DNA of 36,368 nt from Saprospiraceae bacterium (GTDB lineage Bacteria; Bacteroidota; Bacteroidia; Chitinophagales; Saprospiraceae), in the NCBI GenBank assembly GCA_007121335.1, contig SKLY01000026.1, forward strand, positions 1 through 36,368. Direction: 5' to 3'. Shown here piece by piece: positions 15,616 to 25,103 of the stretch. Each line of letters begins with the position of its first letter. The first letter of the stretch is position 1. The notes beneath the pieces are model-generated. The model had not been told where the DNA came from. It saw only the letters and a program-made list of their open reading frames with translations, and made no database searches. Position numbers and translations under genes: made by a program.

Positions 15616-18600
15616 TTATGATTTGCTTCCTGGTTCTTGAGTGACGGAGTTGCTCACACTTTTGGAAGGCTCTACCCACTCTGCCCGGTCTAGTAGATTG
15701 GAGTAGGTTTGATTTTGGCGGAGGATGTCTGCATTTCCCAGTACTACAATTTGCTCCCGGGCTCGGGTCAGTGCTACATTTAATTTCCGGTCCAGCCCGT
15801 GGCGATTTTGGTTTACCAGGGTGTGGAGTTGGGAGTGGTGATTGGTGGTGAGGGAGAGAAGGATCACATCCCTTGCGCCACCCTGATAGCGTTCCACGGT
15901 ATCCACAGTGACCAGTGGCAGCAGATCGGGCATTTTTTCCTCCAGCAATTGAGTAATCAGTGCGATTTGAGCTTTGTAGGGGCAAATCACACCAATTTGG
16001 TCGTCCGATTTGATTTTCTTTAGGGCGGCGTATTGTTCAATCAGTTCAACCGCCGCCAGGGCTTCGTATTGATTGGTTTTGATCAGACTTCCACCGGCGG
16101 GAGTATTCACAAAAAGCAGCCTGTTTTTCAGCAGCTTTATTATTTCTGAGTTTTTTCCGCCATTTTCAGCCGGGTAGTAGTGGTCGATTGCAGCCTGCAT
16201 CCTGTCAGCTCCCGGTATGTGCTTTTCCAGACACCGAAGCTGCGCACTATAAAAATTGCTACTCACAAATTCCGCGATCTCCTCGTGCATCCGTCCCTGT
16301 TGACTTAGGGAATCCACTGCATGAGACCAATTGTTTTCCAGTGCAAGAAGGTAAAGCCTTTCAAAAAGAGAATCGGAGAGCTGGCGAAGACCCAGTTTTT
16401 TCAATCCGGGGTCTTTAACAGTACATCTGATGCTGTCCTGAGTGACAATGGCCGGCAACTGGCAGTGGTCCCCAATGAGGATACTCCGCTTAAAACAACT
16501 GAGCAGCCCCACCAGATAGGGTTCCAGTATTTGGGATGCCTCATCTATGATGACCGTGTCAAAGTCCACGATGTTTCGGATATCCCATTTTCCGTAGAAG
16601 GATGATACCGTGGAGACATAAATTTTCTTTGACCGGAGGAATTCAACCAGTTGACGCCTGTCTTTGAGTTCGGTAATTTGTCTTTCAAGCAATAGCTTTC
16701 GGTAGCGCTCTGCTGTTCCATAGCGGGATCCAATTCGAATTGTTTGCGAGAATACATCTGCTCCTATTGACAGGATCGCATCGCAAATTTCATCCACGGC
16801 CCGGTTGGTGTATGCCAAAAGAAGCAGCCGCTCTCCCTTTTGAGTGACCAGGTGGTCGATGAGGTTTTTAATGATCACACTTGTTTTCCCCGTTCCCGGC
16901 GGACCCCACAAAAGGAAGTAGTCCCTGCAGTTGATCATTTTATTCATCACCCGGTTTTGCTCAGAAGTAAGTCCGGGAAATTCGCGGTTGGTCGTTTGGG
17001 TGGGAGTTTTGGGTTTGCGGCGGCCAAACCACAGATCGCGCTGTTCTTTGGAAGCGCGCATAAAGGTAGCCAGGGAGCGGAAGTAATGTCTGAATCCGCT
17101 CTCCAGCACATCGGGTTCAAGTGCCCAAATATTTGCCGCACCCGGCCTCTCGGTTTGAGAGAGCCTGGACCGGAGCCTTACGGTGATTTCCTCTTTTTGG
17201 ATTTGAATCAATGTCCCGCGGTAAACCTGTGTAAATGGGGCATGATGGCTTTTTACACCCTGCTCATACAATACCACCACATCGCCCACTCTGAAATTTG
17301 CCAACTTTTGGGGAGAGCCAGAACGGGACAATATCATTCGTGGATTGGCATCACTGCTGAGGTCTTCCTTTATTCTCAATCCCGATAAAAGCGCAAAACG
17401 CTCCTCCTTGCTCTTGTGGTCGTCCAGCCAGAGTGCTGACAGTCCCTTTCGCTCGTCGGGATTTCCACCGCCCGCCGTCTTCGAATGGGCAAATTCGCGG
17501 GCTACAAAGGCGTAAAACGATATAAAATACCTTTTCTCCAGTTCGTCCAATTTGTTCCAGTGAGCGATAACGTCCCTTGCATCTTTTCCTGTGAAGCCGG
17601 GTATTTCAGCCAATTTGTCTATTCCCAGGGTCCTCAAAAACGAACCAGTCTCCAGGCCGTCGGCATGCTGCAATTGCAGTTCGCCAATGAATATTTTGTT
17701 GCGGAGAGACAGGGTTTTGTTTTGGAAAGCGCGCACGGCTGGGGCAAACCTGAGGGTCTCCCTGCTGTCTTTTGCATAGATAATGTATGCGGAGAGATTT
17801 TCATCCCTTGGATAGAGGTCCTTGAGGATCAGGTAGTAGAGCATCGTCTGTGCATAGTGGGAGGGGTTTATACCATATGCATTGGGACGAAAGGTGCTTC
17901 CGCTTTTCAACTCAAAAATCTCGCTTTTTTTCTCCTTCCTGTTGCGGTACAGTAAATCCAACCTCCCCTGTATCCCATTTCCCGGAGAGTAGAATGAAGG
18001 TTCTATGGAAAATTGACTGAGCTCCTTTCCGCCGGCCAAAAAATTGGAGCGGATTAGCTTTTGTATGTTTTTGTAATAACCCAGTGCCTGGCGGGCGATA
18101 TACTGGATATCCTCATCCCCCATGGCTGCAAAGGAAACCGGGTCTATAAAAAATGAATTCCGGACCAGATCATTGAATGGCAATTCTGGATTTTCCATCA
18201 GACGGTCGAGGAAGTAATTGGCCACGTGACCTGCCATTAGGTATTTGGTATTTTGCGGTGGTATGAATTTTCTAAGTAAGTGAATGGATGGATCGTTATC
18301 TCCCGGTTGCACGCAGGATGCCACGGCTGTCACATCGATAATAAAATCCGGTTCTACAATGATTACAGCAGGGTGCAGTACCCCGTTTTCGTCCTCTCTC
18401 ACTTCCCTCAGTAAAAGGGTTATATTGGAAAACCCCAGCTTTTTAAGTTGCAGCAGATCCTCTGCAAAAGGACCGTTACTTTTGTGAATAAAGGCCGGCT
18501 TTCCACCCAGTTTTTCCCGCAGGACTTCCCATCCGCTGTCGTTGTCGCGACCCGTGAAAAGGACCCGCTCCCGGGGGATGAATTTCATGCCCTTTCCCTC

Positions 18601-19002
18601 TTTTTCAGAAATCCTGGATAGTGGAACCTCCAAAGCCACTACCTCGGGCCCGGGAATTGTATCGAGGAGGCTATCGATTAAAAGAGCCATGGCAAACAAA
18701 CCCGATTTCCACTGATCTCGGTCCTTTTGTTGTCCGGCATCGAGGCTCAAAAATTTCCTGAACAGATGCAGGCGAAACATCAATTGTCCTTCCAGGCTGT
18801 ATTTCACTCCAATATAACTCAGGACGGCAAATTCTGTAGAGAAGTGTATATCCTCACCCCGGCTAAGATGGTCAGTTAGAAAGTAGTAGAGTTGCTTAAT
18901 CTGCTCTTTTCCGTTTCCCTCATCGCTTTCAAATAATCTGGCCAGTTCAGTAATCATGCCCCGGCTCTGTTCCAAAAGTCTTCGCTGCTTGTCGTTTATC
19001 AC
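15616..19002 (-). CDS. Dna2-like PD-(D/E)XK nuclease-superfamily 1B helicase
   Basis: A 1128-residue protein in two parts. The N-terminal half contains a Cas4/RecB-type PD-(D/E)XK nuclease core: IQGRLDLLYRNR (about 345) and EIFELKSGS (about 362-370), then a Tyr/Gln helix HYAQTMLYYLIL. The C-terminal half is a UPF1/Dna2-class SF1B helicase: Walker A LLWGPPGTGKTS (about 697-706), VSTVSSFYG (Ia/II region), Walker B TVIIDEASQ (about 815), motif III ILIGDHCQLPAI, motif V VDTVERYQGGARDVILLS and motif VI NVALTRAREQIVVLG (about 1075). A conserved Fe-S cysteine set is not obvious. It probably unwinds and cuts DNA (or RNA), in repair or in defence. A WYL regulator is divergently transcribed from the next gene, a frequent arrangement in bacterial defence loci. 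The start at 19002 has no competing upstream Met. Confidence 0.88.
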   Translation of the reverse strand: MINDKQRRLLEQSRGMITELARLFESDEGNGKEQIKQLYYFLTDHLSRGEDIHFSTEFAVLSYIGVKYSLEGQLMFRLHLFRKFLSLDAGQQKDRDQWKSGLFAMALLIDSLLDTIPGPEVVALEVPLSRISEKEGKGMKFIPRERVLFTGRDNDSGWEVLREKLGGKPAFIHKSNGPFAEDLLQLKKLGFSNITLLLREVREDENGVLHPAVIIVEPDFIIDVTAVASCVQPGDNDPSIHLLRKFIPPQNTKYLMAGHVANYFLDRLMENPELPFNDLVRNSFFIDPVSFAAMGDEDIQYIARQALGYYKNIQKLIRSNFLAGGKELSQFSIEPSFYSPGNGIQGRLDLLYRNRKEKKSEIFELKSGSTFRPNAYGINPSHYAQTMLYYLILKDLYPRDENLSAYIIYAKDSRETLRFAPAVRAFQNKTLSLRNKIFIGELQLQHADGLETGSFLRTLGIDKLAEIPGFTGKDARDVIAHWNKLDELEKRYFISFYAFVAREFAHSKTAGGGNPDERKGLSALWLDDHKSKEERFALLSGLRIKEDLSSDANPRMILSRSGSPQKLANFRVGDVVVLYEQGVKSHHAPFTQVYRGTLIQIQKEEITVRLRSRLSQTERPGAANIWALEPDVLESGFRHYFRSLATFMRASKEQRDLWFGRRKPKTPTQTTNREFPGLTSEQNRVMNKMINCRDYFLLWGPPGTGKTSVIIKNLIDHLVTQKGERLLLLAYTNRAVDEICDAILSIGADVFSQTIRIGSRYGTAERYRKLLLERQITELKDRRQLVEFLRSKKIYVSTVSSFYGKWDIRNIVDFDTVIIDEASQILEPYLVGLLSCFKRSILIGDHCQLPAIVTQDSIRCTVKDPGLKKLGLRQLSDSLFERLYLLALENNWSHAVDSLSQQGRMHEEIAEFVSSNFYSAQLRCLEKHIPGADRMQAAIDHYYPAENGGKNSEIIKLLKNRLLFVNTPAGGSLIKTNQYEALAAVELIEQYAALKKIKSDDQIGVICPYKAQIALITQLLEEKMPDLLPLVTVDTVERYQGGARDVILLSLTTNHHSQLHTLVNQNRHGLDRKLNVALTRAREQIVVLGNADILRQNQTYSNLLDRAEWVEPSKSVSNSVTQEPGSKS

Positions 19003-19236
19003 CCCGGCTTGTTTTTATCTCTTTGGTGTTTCAACTCGAACAAATGTACCCAATTTTTCCCAAAGATTTCCGGATTTTTTTTGGATTAGGTTTTAGTTGA
19101 TTTTGTCCAAAAAAGATTATCAGATGGGGGAGGGTTTAATATTTTTGACAAATTAAATTTTGCACTGGGGTAAAAAGTTGGCCTGGATAGAATTAAAAAT
19201 GTTATTTTTGAGGATTTTTTGTAATAAAAAACAGCG

Positions 19237-19255
19237 ATTGTCATAAAATGACAAT
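19237..19255. promoter_or_regulatory. Inverted repeat ATTGTCAT-AAA-ATGACAAT, candidate operator
   Basis: A perfect eight-base inverted repeat with a three-base centre, midway between the two divergent genes. Size and symmetry fit a site for a dimeric regulator, most simply the WYL protein encoded next to it. Confidence 0.5.
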
Positions 19256-19330
19256 TGAGGGTCTTTGCTTTGCGGACAGGAAGTATTATGCTGTAATTGC
19301 TCCGTTTAGTGCATTTTTAGAGAGGATTTA

Positions 19331-19361
19331 TTTGCAGAATTCGTGTAATGGCTTAACTTTA
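19331..19361 (+). promoter_or_regulatory. Promoter of WYL regulator gene
   Basis: TTTG (19331-19334), exactly 19 bases, then TAACTTTA (19354-19361), one mismatch from TAnnTTTG. The transcript would have a leader of about 65 bases before the ATG at 19433. Confidence 0.6.
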
Positions 19362-19432
19362 CTGCTACAAACAGCTAGATAGAACCCTTTTAATATTGAT
19401 TGAAATAAGGCTCCAAAAACCAAACTATTGCC

Positions 19433-20353
19433 ATGAGTGAAAGACAGAGACAGGTAGTTAATTTATTTAAAGCAATTCGAAAATTATACAGAGGTTGCAC
19501 CATAAGGCAACTGGCATTTGCGCTGGATGTATCCGAAAAAACTGCTTACCGTTACAAGGATACTCTTATTGAGATAGGCTTCAGATTCTATGCAGACAAG
19601 CATACCCGCCAGTATAAAATTGTGGATAAAATGCCTATGGATATAAATTTGGCCTTTTCACAAGAGGAGGTAGAATTTATTCTTGGTTTCCTGCCAGAGG
19701 AAGAGGAACTTAGCAAAGCGATTCAGAACAAACTCTACATTCATTCGGATCTCCGAGAAGTGCCGCGGTCACTGGATGAGATTGAGTTTGGTCGCTCCGT
19801 CAAAGGGCTACAAAAGGCCATGCAAAATAAAAAACGCGTCATTTTAAAAGACTACTCTTCGGCCAACAGCAATGAGTGCCGTCACATAGTAGTGGAACCT
19901 CTAAAACTGGAAGATCAGTACAGACGGCTGTATGCCTTTACCCCGGAGCGAAAAAAACTCATGCAATTCAAAACCGAAAGGATTGGAGAGGTTGAAATTT
20001 TGCCGGAGAGTCAGTTTTACAGCAACCTGCATCCCAAAAAAATTGAGACGGATTCCTTTTGGTGGGTTTTTGATGGAGGGAGGCATGAAATTTCGATGGA
20101 TGTGAGCCTTGGTGTGTATCACATGCTGAGGGAGGAATACCCGCGGATTGAGAGGGATGTCATAAAAGTGGATAAAAATTGTTTCAGGTTAGAGACCGAG
20201 GTGGCGGATTACACAGCCCCGAGCTCGGTGGTTCTGCGCTACCCGGAGGGAATTTTTGACCTGGCCCCGGAGCCTTTTAAAGCATACACTATAAACCGCT
20301 TGAGGGGGGTTCCACTGTGGAAGGATATACCCAGATATATGGTGGACCAATAA
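19433..20353 (+). CDS. WYL-domain transcriptional regulator
   Basis: A 306-residue regulator. Residues about 5-60 form a helix-turn-helix (TIRQLAFALDVSEKTAYRYKDTL). Residues about 125-195 are a WYL domain, with KKRVILKDYSSANSNECRHI, VEPLKLEDQYRRLYAFTPER and the Arg of FKTERIGEVEIL. The remaining ~100 residues are a WCX-type extension (VVLRYPEGIFDLAPEPFKAY). WYL domains bind nucleic acids or nucleotide ligands, and these regulators often control defence or DNA-damage genes. It is divergent from the nuclease-helicase, which is the likely target. Translation ends at 20353, and a terminator for the opposing gene starts directly after. Confidence 0.88.
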   Translation: MSERQRQVVNLFKAIRKLYRGCTIRQLAFALDVSEKTAYRYKDTLIEIGFRFYADKHTRQYKIVDKMPMDINLAFSQEEVEFILGFLPEEEELSKAIQNKLYIHSDLREVPRSLDEIEFGRSVKGLQKAMQNKKRVILKDYSSANSNECRHIVVEPLKLEDQYRRLYAFTPERKKLMQFKTERIGEVEILPESQFYSNLHPKKIETDSFWWVFDGGRHEISMDVSLGVYHMLREEYPRIERDVIKVDKNCFRLETEVADYTAPSSVVLRYPEGIFDLAPEPFKAYTINRLRGVPLWKDIPRYMVDQ

Positions 20354-20386
20354 AAAAACCCTTGCACCATGCTTATGGGACAAGGG
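20352..20386 (-). terminator. Intrinsic terminator of the DUF1573 gene
   Basis: On the minus strand CCCTTG (20386-20381) and CAAGGG (20364-20359) pair, with an inner CCAT/ATGG stem and a four-base loop, followed by seven T (20358-20352). The T-run reaches into the stop codon of the convergent WYL gene. The plus-strand side has only a weak T-stretch, so termination of the WYL transcript there is uncertain. Confidence 0.8.
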
Positions 20387-20434
20387 CGTGATTTTAGTTA
20401 TTTAGTATTTTCTGGTGGTTTCAGCGAGGTTTTA

Positions 20435-20836
20435 TTAACCTGCTTCTCCATCTCTCTTGACTTCACCATTCAATCTCACCCTGACCGGATTGCCGGCATT
20501 GGAGAAAATGGTGACTGACTTATTGATCCTCCCGAGACGGTTGGTGTCGTACTTGACTTCGATAATTCCCGTCTCACCGGGTAGAATTGGATCCTTAGGT
20601 TGCGAGGGGACGGTACATCCGCAACTTCCTCTTGTGTTGGTGATCAAAAGAGGCTCATCACCGGTATTGGTGAATTTGATCTCTCTGAGACCATCTGCTC
20701 CCCGCTCGATCACACCGTACTCAAGGGTTTCGGATTCAAGGGTGAGTTCGGGACCTTTCGTTTCTCCATCGCTTTGAGCAAATGCCATAGCTGAAAGACC
20801 GAGGGCCATTAGTGCTGTAAAAAAAAGTGATTTCAT
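20435..20836 (-). CDS. DUF1573 secreted protein
   Basis: A 133-residue protein with a signal peptide (MKSLFFTALMALGLSAMAFAQ). The mature part is one immunoglobulin-like DUF1573 domain: YGVIERGADGLREIKFTNTG, EPLLITNTRGSCGCTVPSQP with the characteristic CGCT cysteine pair, and PGETGIIEVKYDTN closing into IFSNAGNPVRVRLNGEV. Length fits a single-domain member. Such proteins are abundant in Bacteroidota envelopes and their role is unknown; the fold resembles MSP/ASH-type beta sandwiches. It is transcribed alone and ends at a strong terminator. Confidence 0.9.
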   Translation of the reverse strand: MKSLFFTALMALGLSAMAFAQSDGETKGPELTLESETLEYGVIERGADGLREIKFTNTGDEPLLITNTRGSCGCTVPSQPKDPILPGETGIIEVKYDTNRLGRINKSVTIFSNAGNPVRVRLNGEVKRDGEAG

Positions 20837-21004
20837 ACTTCTTGGTTTGAATAATTGATGATAATTTCCACGAATAAGGGACGACCGTTGTCATCACTTA
20901 TTGTCTTAATAAATTCTTTAACTTCAACCTGGTTCCCATATTTTACAATGAATAAAATTTTTCATGCAAAAGTTCCTTGAATAGCCTTAAGCTCCTAAAG
21001 ATGT

Positions 21005-21664
21005 TTAGGGATTCAGTCTTTCGATGACAAAAACCCCTGATTCGTTTTTTCTGTATCGAAAGCGATCGTGCATCCTGTTTTCGCGCCCTTGCCAAAACTC
21101 CCATTCGGAGGCTTCCACAGCATATCCGCCCCAGTTTTCAGGAGTGGGAATGGGTTTATCGTCTCTGTATTTTTCGAGGTATTTTTCAAAATTTTCTTCC
21201 AGTTGCTCGCGATTGTCCAGGACCCTGCTTTGAGCCGAGGCCCAGGCCGCTATTTTACTGTACCGGGGCCGGGATTGGAAATAGGCATCCGATTCATCCC
21301 GGGACAGTTTTTCCGCTTTTCCCTTTATTCGCACTTGCCGGGCGAGTTCTGCCCAGAAAAAGAGCAGTGCTACTTTGGAGTTGGAAGCTATTTCACTGGC
21401 CTTTAGGCTGCTGTAATTGGTAAAGAAAATTATTTTTCCTTGAGAGACTCCCTTGAGCAGAACTATGCGAACTGATGGACTGCTGTCGGGTCCAACCGTG
21501 GATAGCGTCATGGCATTGGGTTCGAGAACACCTGCATCCACAGCATTGGAAAACCACTTTTCAAACTGCTCAACCGGGTTGGCTTTAAGGTCACTCAATT
21601 CCAGTGATGAACCCAGGTATTCTCTCCTGATTCTGCTGATATCTATCTCTTTATTTTGCTGCAT
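21005..21664 (-). CDS. pdxH: Pyridoxamine 5'-phosphate oxidase
   Basis: A 219-residue FMN enzyme that oxidises pyridoxamine or pyridoxine phosphate to pyridoxal 5'-phosphate. It has the N-terminal IRREYLGSSLELSDL, FMN-binding SVRIVLLKG and FFTNYSSLKASEI, RQVRIKGKAEKLS, SRPRYSKIAAWASAQS, and the family signature EFWQGRENRMHDR near the C-terminus, ending RLNP. Length is standard. Its ATG overlaps the end of the RND pump gene by 14 bases, so it is probably the last gene of the efflux operon. No separate promoter is evident inside the pump gene from a quick reading. Confidence 0.96.
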   Translation of the reverse strand: MQQNKEIDISRIRREYLGSSLELSDLKANPVEQFEKWFSNAVDAGVLEPNAMTLSTVGPDSSPSVRIVLLKGVSQGKIIFFTNYSSLKASEIASNSKVALLFFWAELARQVRIKGKAEKLSRDESDAYFQSRPRYSKIAAWASAQSRVLDNREQLEENFEKYLEKYRDDKPIPTPENWGGYAVEASEWEFWQGRENRMHDRFRYRKNESGVFVIERLNP

Positions 21665-24600
21665 CTCCCAAAAGTTTTTTACTGGTATTTTTATAGAATA
21701 AAACTCCGCGATACGCCAACCAGTACATAGCCGGCACTACAATTAGCGTGAGGAAGGTGGCAAAAACCAGTCCGTAAATTACGGTCCAGGCCATCACTCC
21801 CCAGAATTCCACGCTGTCACCCCCTATGTAAAAATTGGGGTCCAAATGTGTAACAAAGTTAAGGAAGTCGAAGTTGAATCCAATGGCCAGGGGAATCAAC
21901 CCCAATACCGTCGTAATTGCGGTGAGAAGTACGGGTCTCAACCTGATGCTCCCCCCTTGAATCACACATTCTCTCACCTCATTTATGGTGAGATCGTAAA
22001 TGTTTTTGACATCCTTGTCAATGCATTTTCGCCGTATAAGCAAATTGATATAATCTATGAGAACAATGGCATTGTTAACTACAATCCCGGCCAGTGATAT
22101 AATTCCTACACCCGTCATGATAATCACGATATCTACATCGTTGACCACATATCCTAAAAACACTCCAATGGTACTGAAAACCACGGATATTATGATGATA
22201 AACGGGGTAATAAGTGAATTGAACTGGGAAACGATAATCAGGAAGATCAAAAACAGAGCCACTAAAAAGGCGGCATTCAAAAACTCCAGATTTTCGGCCT
22301 GTTCTTCCTGCTCTCCGGTGAATTCATAGGAAAGGTGCTCCGGCATATCGTAGTTTTCTAAAGAGGACCTGATTCTTGAAACTACTTCGTTGGCGTTGTA
22401 GCCCTCAAGAACATTTGAAAAAATGGTGATGACCCGCTCCTCGTTTTTTCGATTCACAGAGTTGTAAGTTGAACTGTAGGAGACATTCGCCACGGCCGAA
22501 ACCGGAACAGAATTAATTCGCCCGGTGGAGGCACTTCTAAAGGTGATCTGTTGGTTCATCAGGTCGGCCATATTGTAGCGGTATTGCTCCGACAATCGAA
22601 TCATAATGGGATATTCGTCTTCACCGATCTTAAAGTTTGTGACCTCTTTTCCAAAAATGGCAGACCTCATGGCGTCTGCAATAGCGAAGGTGCTCACTTC
22701 GTATCTCCGTGCGGCTTCCCGGTCAATATTGATAATTGCTTCCGGCTTTCCGAGTTCGAGGTCGGTCCTCAGTTCTTCAATCCCACCTATTTGCTGGTTG
22801 TTAATAAAAACCCGCATGTCCTCAGCGGTTTCTGCCAATTCTATTAGGTCCTCGCCACGCACTTCAATATTGATGGGTCTTCCCACAGGCGGACCGTCGT
22901 TGTTTCTGTCAACGGTTATTTCCACCCCTGGTATGCCTGAGATACTCTCGCGGATTTCATCCATTATGTCGTAAGTATTCACTCCAATTCGCTTAGTGGA
23001 CGGTACGAATGAGACGGTTATCCTTGCGCGTTGTGGCGAGGAGTCAAAATCCGGGCCGGAGTTGGGGTCGGCAGTGTTTTGACCAATTTGCGCCAGTACA
23101 GCCTCCACCACATCTCTGTGAGGCTCGATGGTGGTCATTATACGGTCCTCCAGATCATGGACCAATTCATCGGTAACCATGATGTCAGTCCCCAGGGGCA
23201 GTTCGACAAAGACATTGACAAAGGAGGGTTGTGTTTCCGGGAAAAACTCCACTTTTGGCGAGTGTACAATGAGAAGTCCAACGGCAAATACGAGGAGTCC
23301 AACAGTTCCAAAGAAAACCACCAGAGGCATAAATCTTCGCAGAGCAAAGCGTATGAATTTGTCGTAAACCAGCTCCAGAAAGGGAATGATCTTCGACTGG
23401 AAAAAGAAAGTGGCATCCCGCAGCAGGAATATGTTGAGCAGGGACAATATCGATGCCATTACCAGGATATTTCTCAGCCAGTTGATCTCAACAAGATGCG
23501 CCATTCCGGCAACCAACAGCATAATGAGTACGCCCTTAAGTACATTTCGCTTTTTTCGGGCCCTTGTGTCTGCATCGCCTGCCTTTTTGTCCACCTTCAT
23601 GTATAGACTGGTGAGCACCGGATTGATGACCAGTGCCACAAATAGCGAGGATGTCAATACTATGATAAGGGTGATGGGCATGTATTTCATGAAACTCCCC
23701 ATCAAACCCGGCCAAAATGCCAGGGGTAAAAAGGCAGCCAGTGTGGTAGCTGTGGATGCAATAATTGGAAAGGCAACCTCCCCTGTTCCGTATTTGGCCG
23801 CATCCACTCCGCTGAATCCCTCCTGCCTCAACCGGTAAATATTCTCCACCACCACGATGGCATTGTCAACCAATAGTCCCAGTGCAAGGATCAAAGAGAA
23901 AAGAATCACCATATTCAGGGTGTAGCCCAACATATTGATGATCATTATTCCCATCAACATCGACAGTGGAATCGCTATACCGACAAAGAGGGAATTTCGA
24001 ATTCCGAGAAAGAACAACAACACCAAAATAACCAGTATTACCCCGGAAATAATACTGTTCTCGAGGTTTTGTACAGTGTCTCTGGTCTGGACTGATTGGT
24101 CATTGAAAATTTGAACGGTAAGATCGGAAGGGAATATTCTCTCTTCCGCATCTTCGATTATTTCCTTTATTTTGTCACTGGCATCCAGGAGGTTTTCTCC
24201 GGCCCTTTTGATCACATCAAGAGAAATTACGGGCAATTTATCCGAGCGGGCTATGCTGATTGGATCCTCATAACCAAAACTTACGTCGGCAATATCCCTT
24301 AGATAAATGGGTTTTTGATCCTCGCTTTTTACAATAATATCCCGGATTTCATCTACGGATTGGAACTCTCCAACCACCCTCACCGACCGGCGCACATCAG
24401 CCACCAGCATTTCGCCCCCGGACATCGTAACATTTTCTGCCCGGATGGCATTTTCAATATCGTCAAAAGTGACTCGGACCGCCTGCATTCTGTGGAGGTC
24501 CACATCTATTTTCACCTCTCTTTCCCGGTCTCCTTTGATGTCCACATCTGAGATCTCTCTGAGTCGATTAATCCGCTCTTCCAGATAGTCTGCATAAACC

Positions 24601-25091
24601 CGGAGCTCGTCCAGATTGTATTCTCCCGATACATTGACCGTCATGATGGGTATGTCAGAGAGGTTGATGTCTATGATTTCAGGCTCCTCAGTGAGGTCGG
24701 TGGGCAATTCGGGTTTGGCGCGATCTATGGCGTCACGCACCTTTCGGATGGCCAACTCCCTTTCTGTATCCACATCGAATTCCACCACAATAATGGAAAA
24801 ATCCTGAATGGAATTGGAGGTGATATTCCGCACCTCTGATATGCCGGACAGTTCGCGTTCCAGGGGAATGGTCACCAGGTTTTCCATATCGGCAGGGCTG
24901 TTCCCGAAGTAAACCGTATTGACAAAAATTTCCGGAAAGGGAATTTCCGGAAAGGACTCCTTGGGAATATCCTGATAGGACCTGATTCCAAATAGAAAGA
25001 TCATAAAGGTCAGTATCAATATAGTCGTGGCGTTGTCCACCGCGAGAGAAGTCAGCCCGAATTCTCTGAATTTCTTTTTCAAATTTTCCAT
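21651..25091 (-). CDS. RND-family efflux pump inner-membrane transporter
   Basis: A 1146-residue AcrB/MexF-type resistance-nodulation-division transporter. The first membrane helix is near residues 22-41, and a large periplasmic porter domain follows (SFPEIPFPEIFVNTVYFGNS). The TM4 proton-relay segment is LGLLVDNAIVVVENIYRL, with one Asp followed by Asn where AcrB has two Asp. The second half repeats the fold and ends in LTAITTVLGLIPLA and TFLTLIVVPAMYWLAY. An extra segment around residues 500-560 (KKAGDADTRARKKRN and added helices) makes it slightly longer than AcrB. It is preceded by adaptor and TolC genes with gaps of 12 to about 50 bases, so it forms a complete tripartite pump. The substrate is unknown. 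Confidence 0.93.
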   Translation of the reverse strand: MENLKKKFREFGLTSLAVDNATTILILTFMIFLFGIRSYQDIPKESFPEIPFPEIFVNTVYFGNSPADMENLVTIPLERELSGISEVRNITSNSIQDFSIIVVEFDVDTERELAIRKVRDAIDRAKPELPTDLTEEPEIIDINLSDIPIMTVNVSGEYNLDELRVYADYLEERINRLREISDVDIKGDREREVKIDVDLHRMQAVRVTFDDIENAIRAENVTMSGGEMLVADVRRSVRVVGEFQSVDEIRDIIVKSEDQKPIYLRDIADVSFGYEDPISIARSDKLPVISLDVIKRAGENLLDASDKIKEIIEDAEERIFPSDLTVQIFNDQSVQTRDTVQNLENSIISGVILVILVLLFFLGIRNSLFVGIAIPLSMLMGIMIINMLGYTLNMVILFSLILALGLLVDNAIVVVENIYRLRQEGFSGVDAAKYGTGEVAFPIIASTATTLAAFLPLAFWPGLMGSFMKYMPITLIIVLTSSLFVALVINPVLTSLYMKVDKKAGDADTRARKKRNVLKGVLIMLLVAGMAHLVEINWLRNILVMASILSLLNIFLLRDATFFFQSKIIPFLELVYDKFIRFALRRFMPLVVFFGTVGLLVFAVGLLIVHSPKVEFFPETQPSFVNVFVELPLGTDIMVTDELVHDLEDRIMTTIEPHRDVVEAVLAQIGQNTADPNSGPDFDSSPQRARITVSFVPSTKRIGVNTYDIMDEIRESISGIPGVEITVDRNNDGPPVGRPINIEVRGEDLIELAETAEDMRVFINNQQIGGIEELRTDLELGKPEAIINIDREAARRYEVSTFAIADAMRSAIFGKEVTNFKIGEDEYPIMIRLSEQYRYNMADLMNQQITFRSASTGRINSVPVSAVANVSYSSTYNSVNRKNEERVITIFSNVLEGYNANEVVSRIRSSLENYDMPEHLSYEFTGEQEEQAENLEFLNAAFLVALFLIFLIIVSQFNSLITPFIIIISVVFSTIGVFLGYVVNDVDIVIIMTGVGIISLAGIVVNNAIVLIDYINLLIRRKCIDKDVKNIYDLTINEVRECVIQGGSIRLRPVLLTAITTVLGLIPLAIGFNFDFLNFVTHLDPNFYIGGDSVEFWGVMAWTVIYGLVFATFLTLIVVPAMYWLAYRGVLFYKNTSKKLLGDAAK

Positions 25092-25103
25092 CCAGGGTGT
25101 TTT

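Larger units (their letters stand above)
19003..19432. other. Divergent intergenic region, 430 bases
   Basis: This AT-rich spacer lies between the nuclease-helicase and WYL genes. It contains a WYL-gene promoter and one clear inverted repeat (listed separately), plus T-rich tracts. No coding frame is evident. I could not find a full promoter for the helicase direction. Confidence 0.6.

Noticed and set aside
15470-15985. A 171-codon minus-strand frame
   Set aside because: It is an alternative frame of the helicase C-terminus and transposase remnant, where motif VI and the transposase segment fix the real frames; its Pro/Ser/Arg-rich translation is not protein-like.
23031-23606. A 191-codon plus-strand frame
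   Set aside because: It lies entirely antisense to the RND transporter and has low-complexity, non-family composition.
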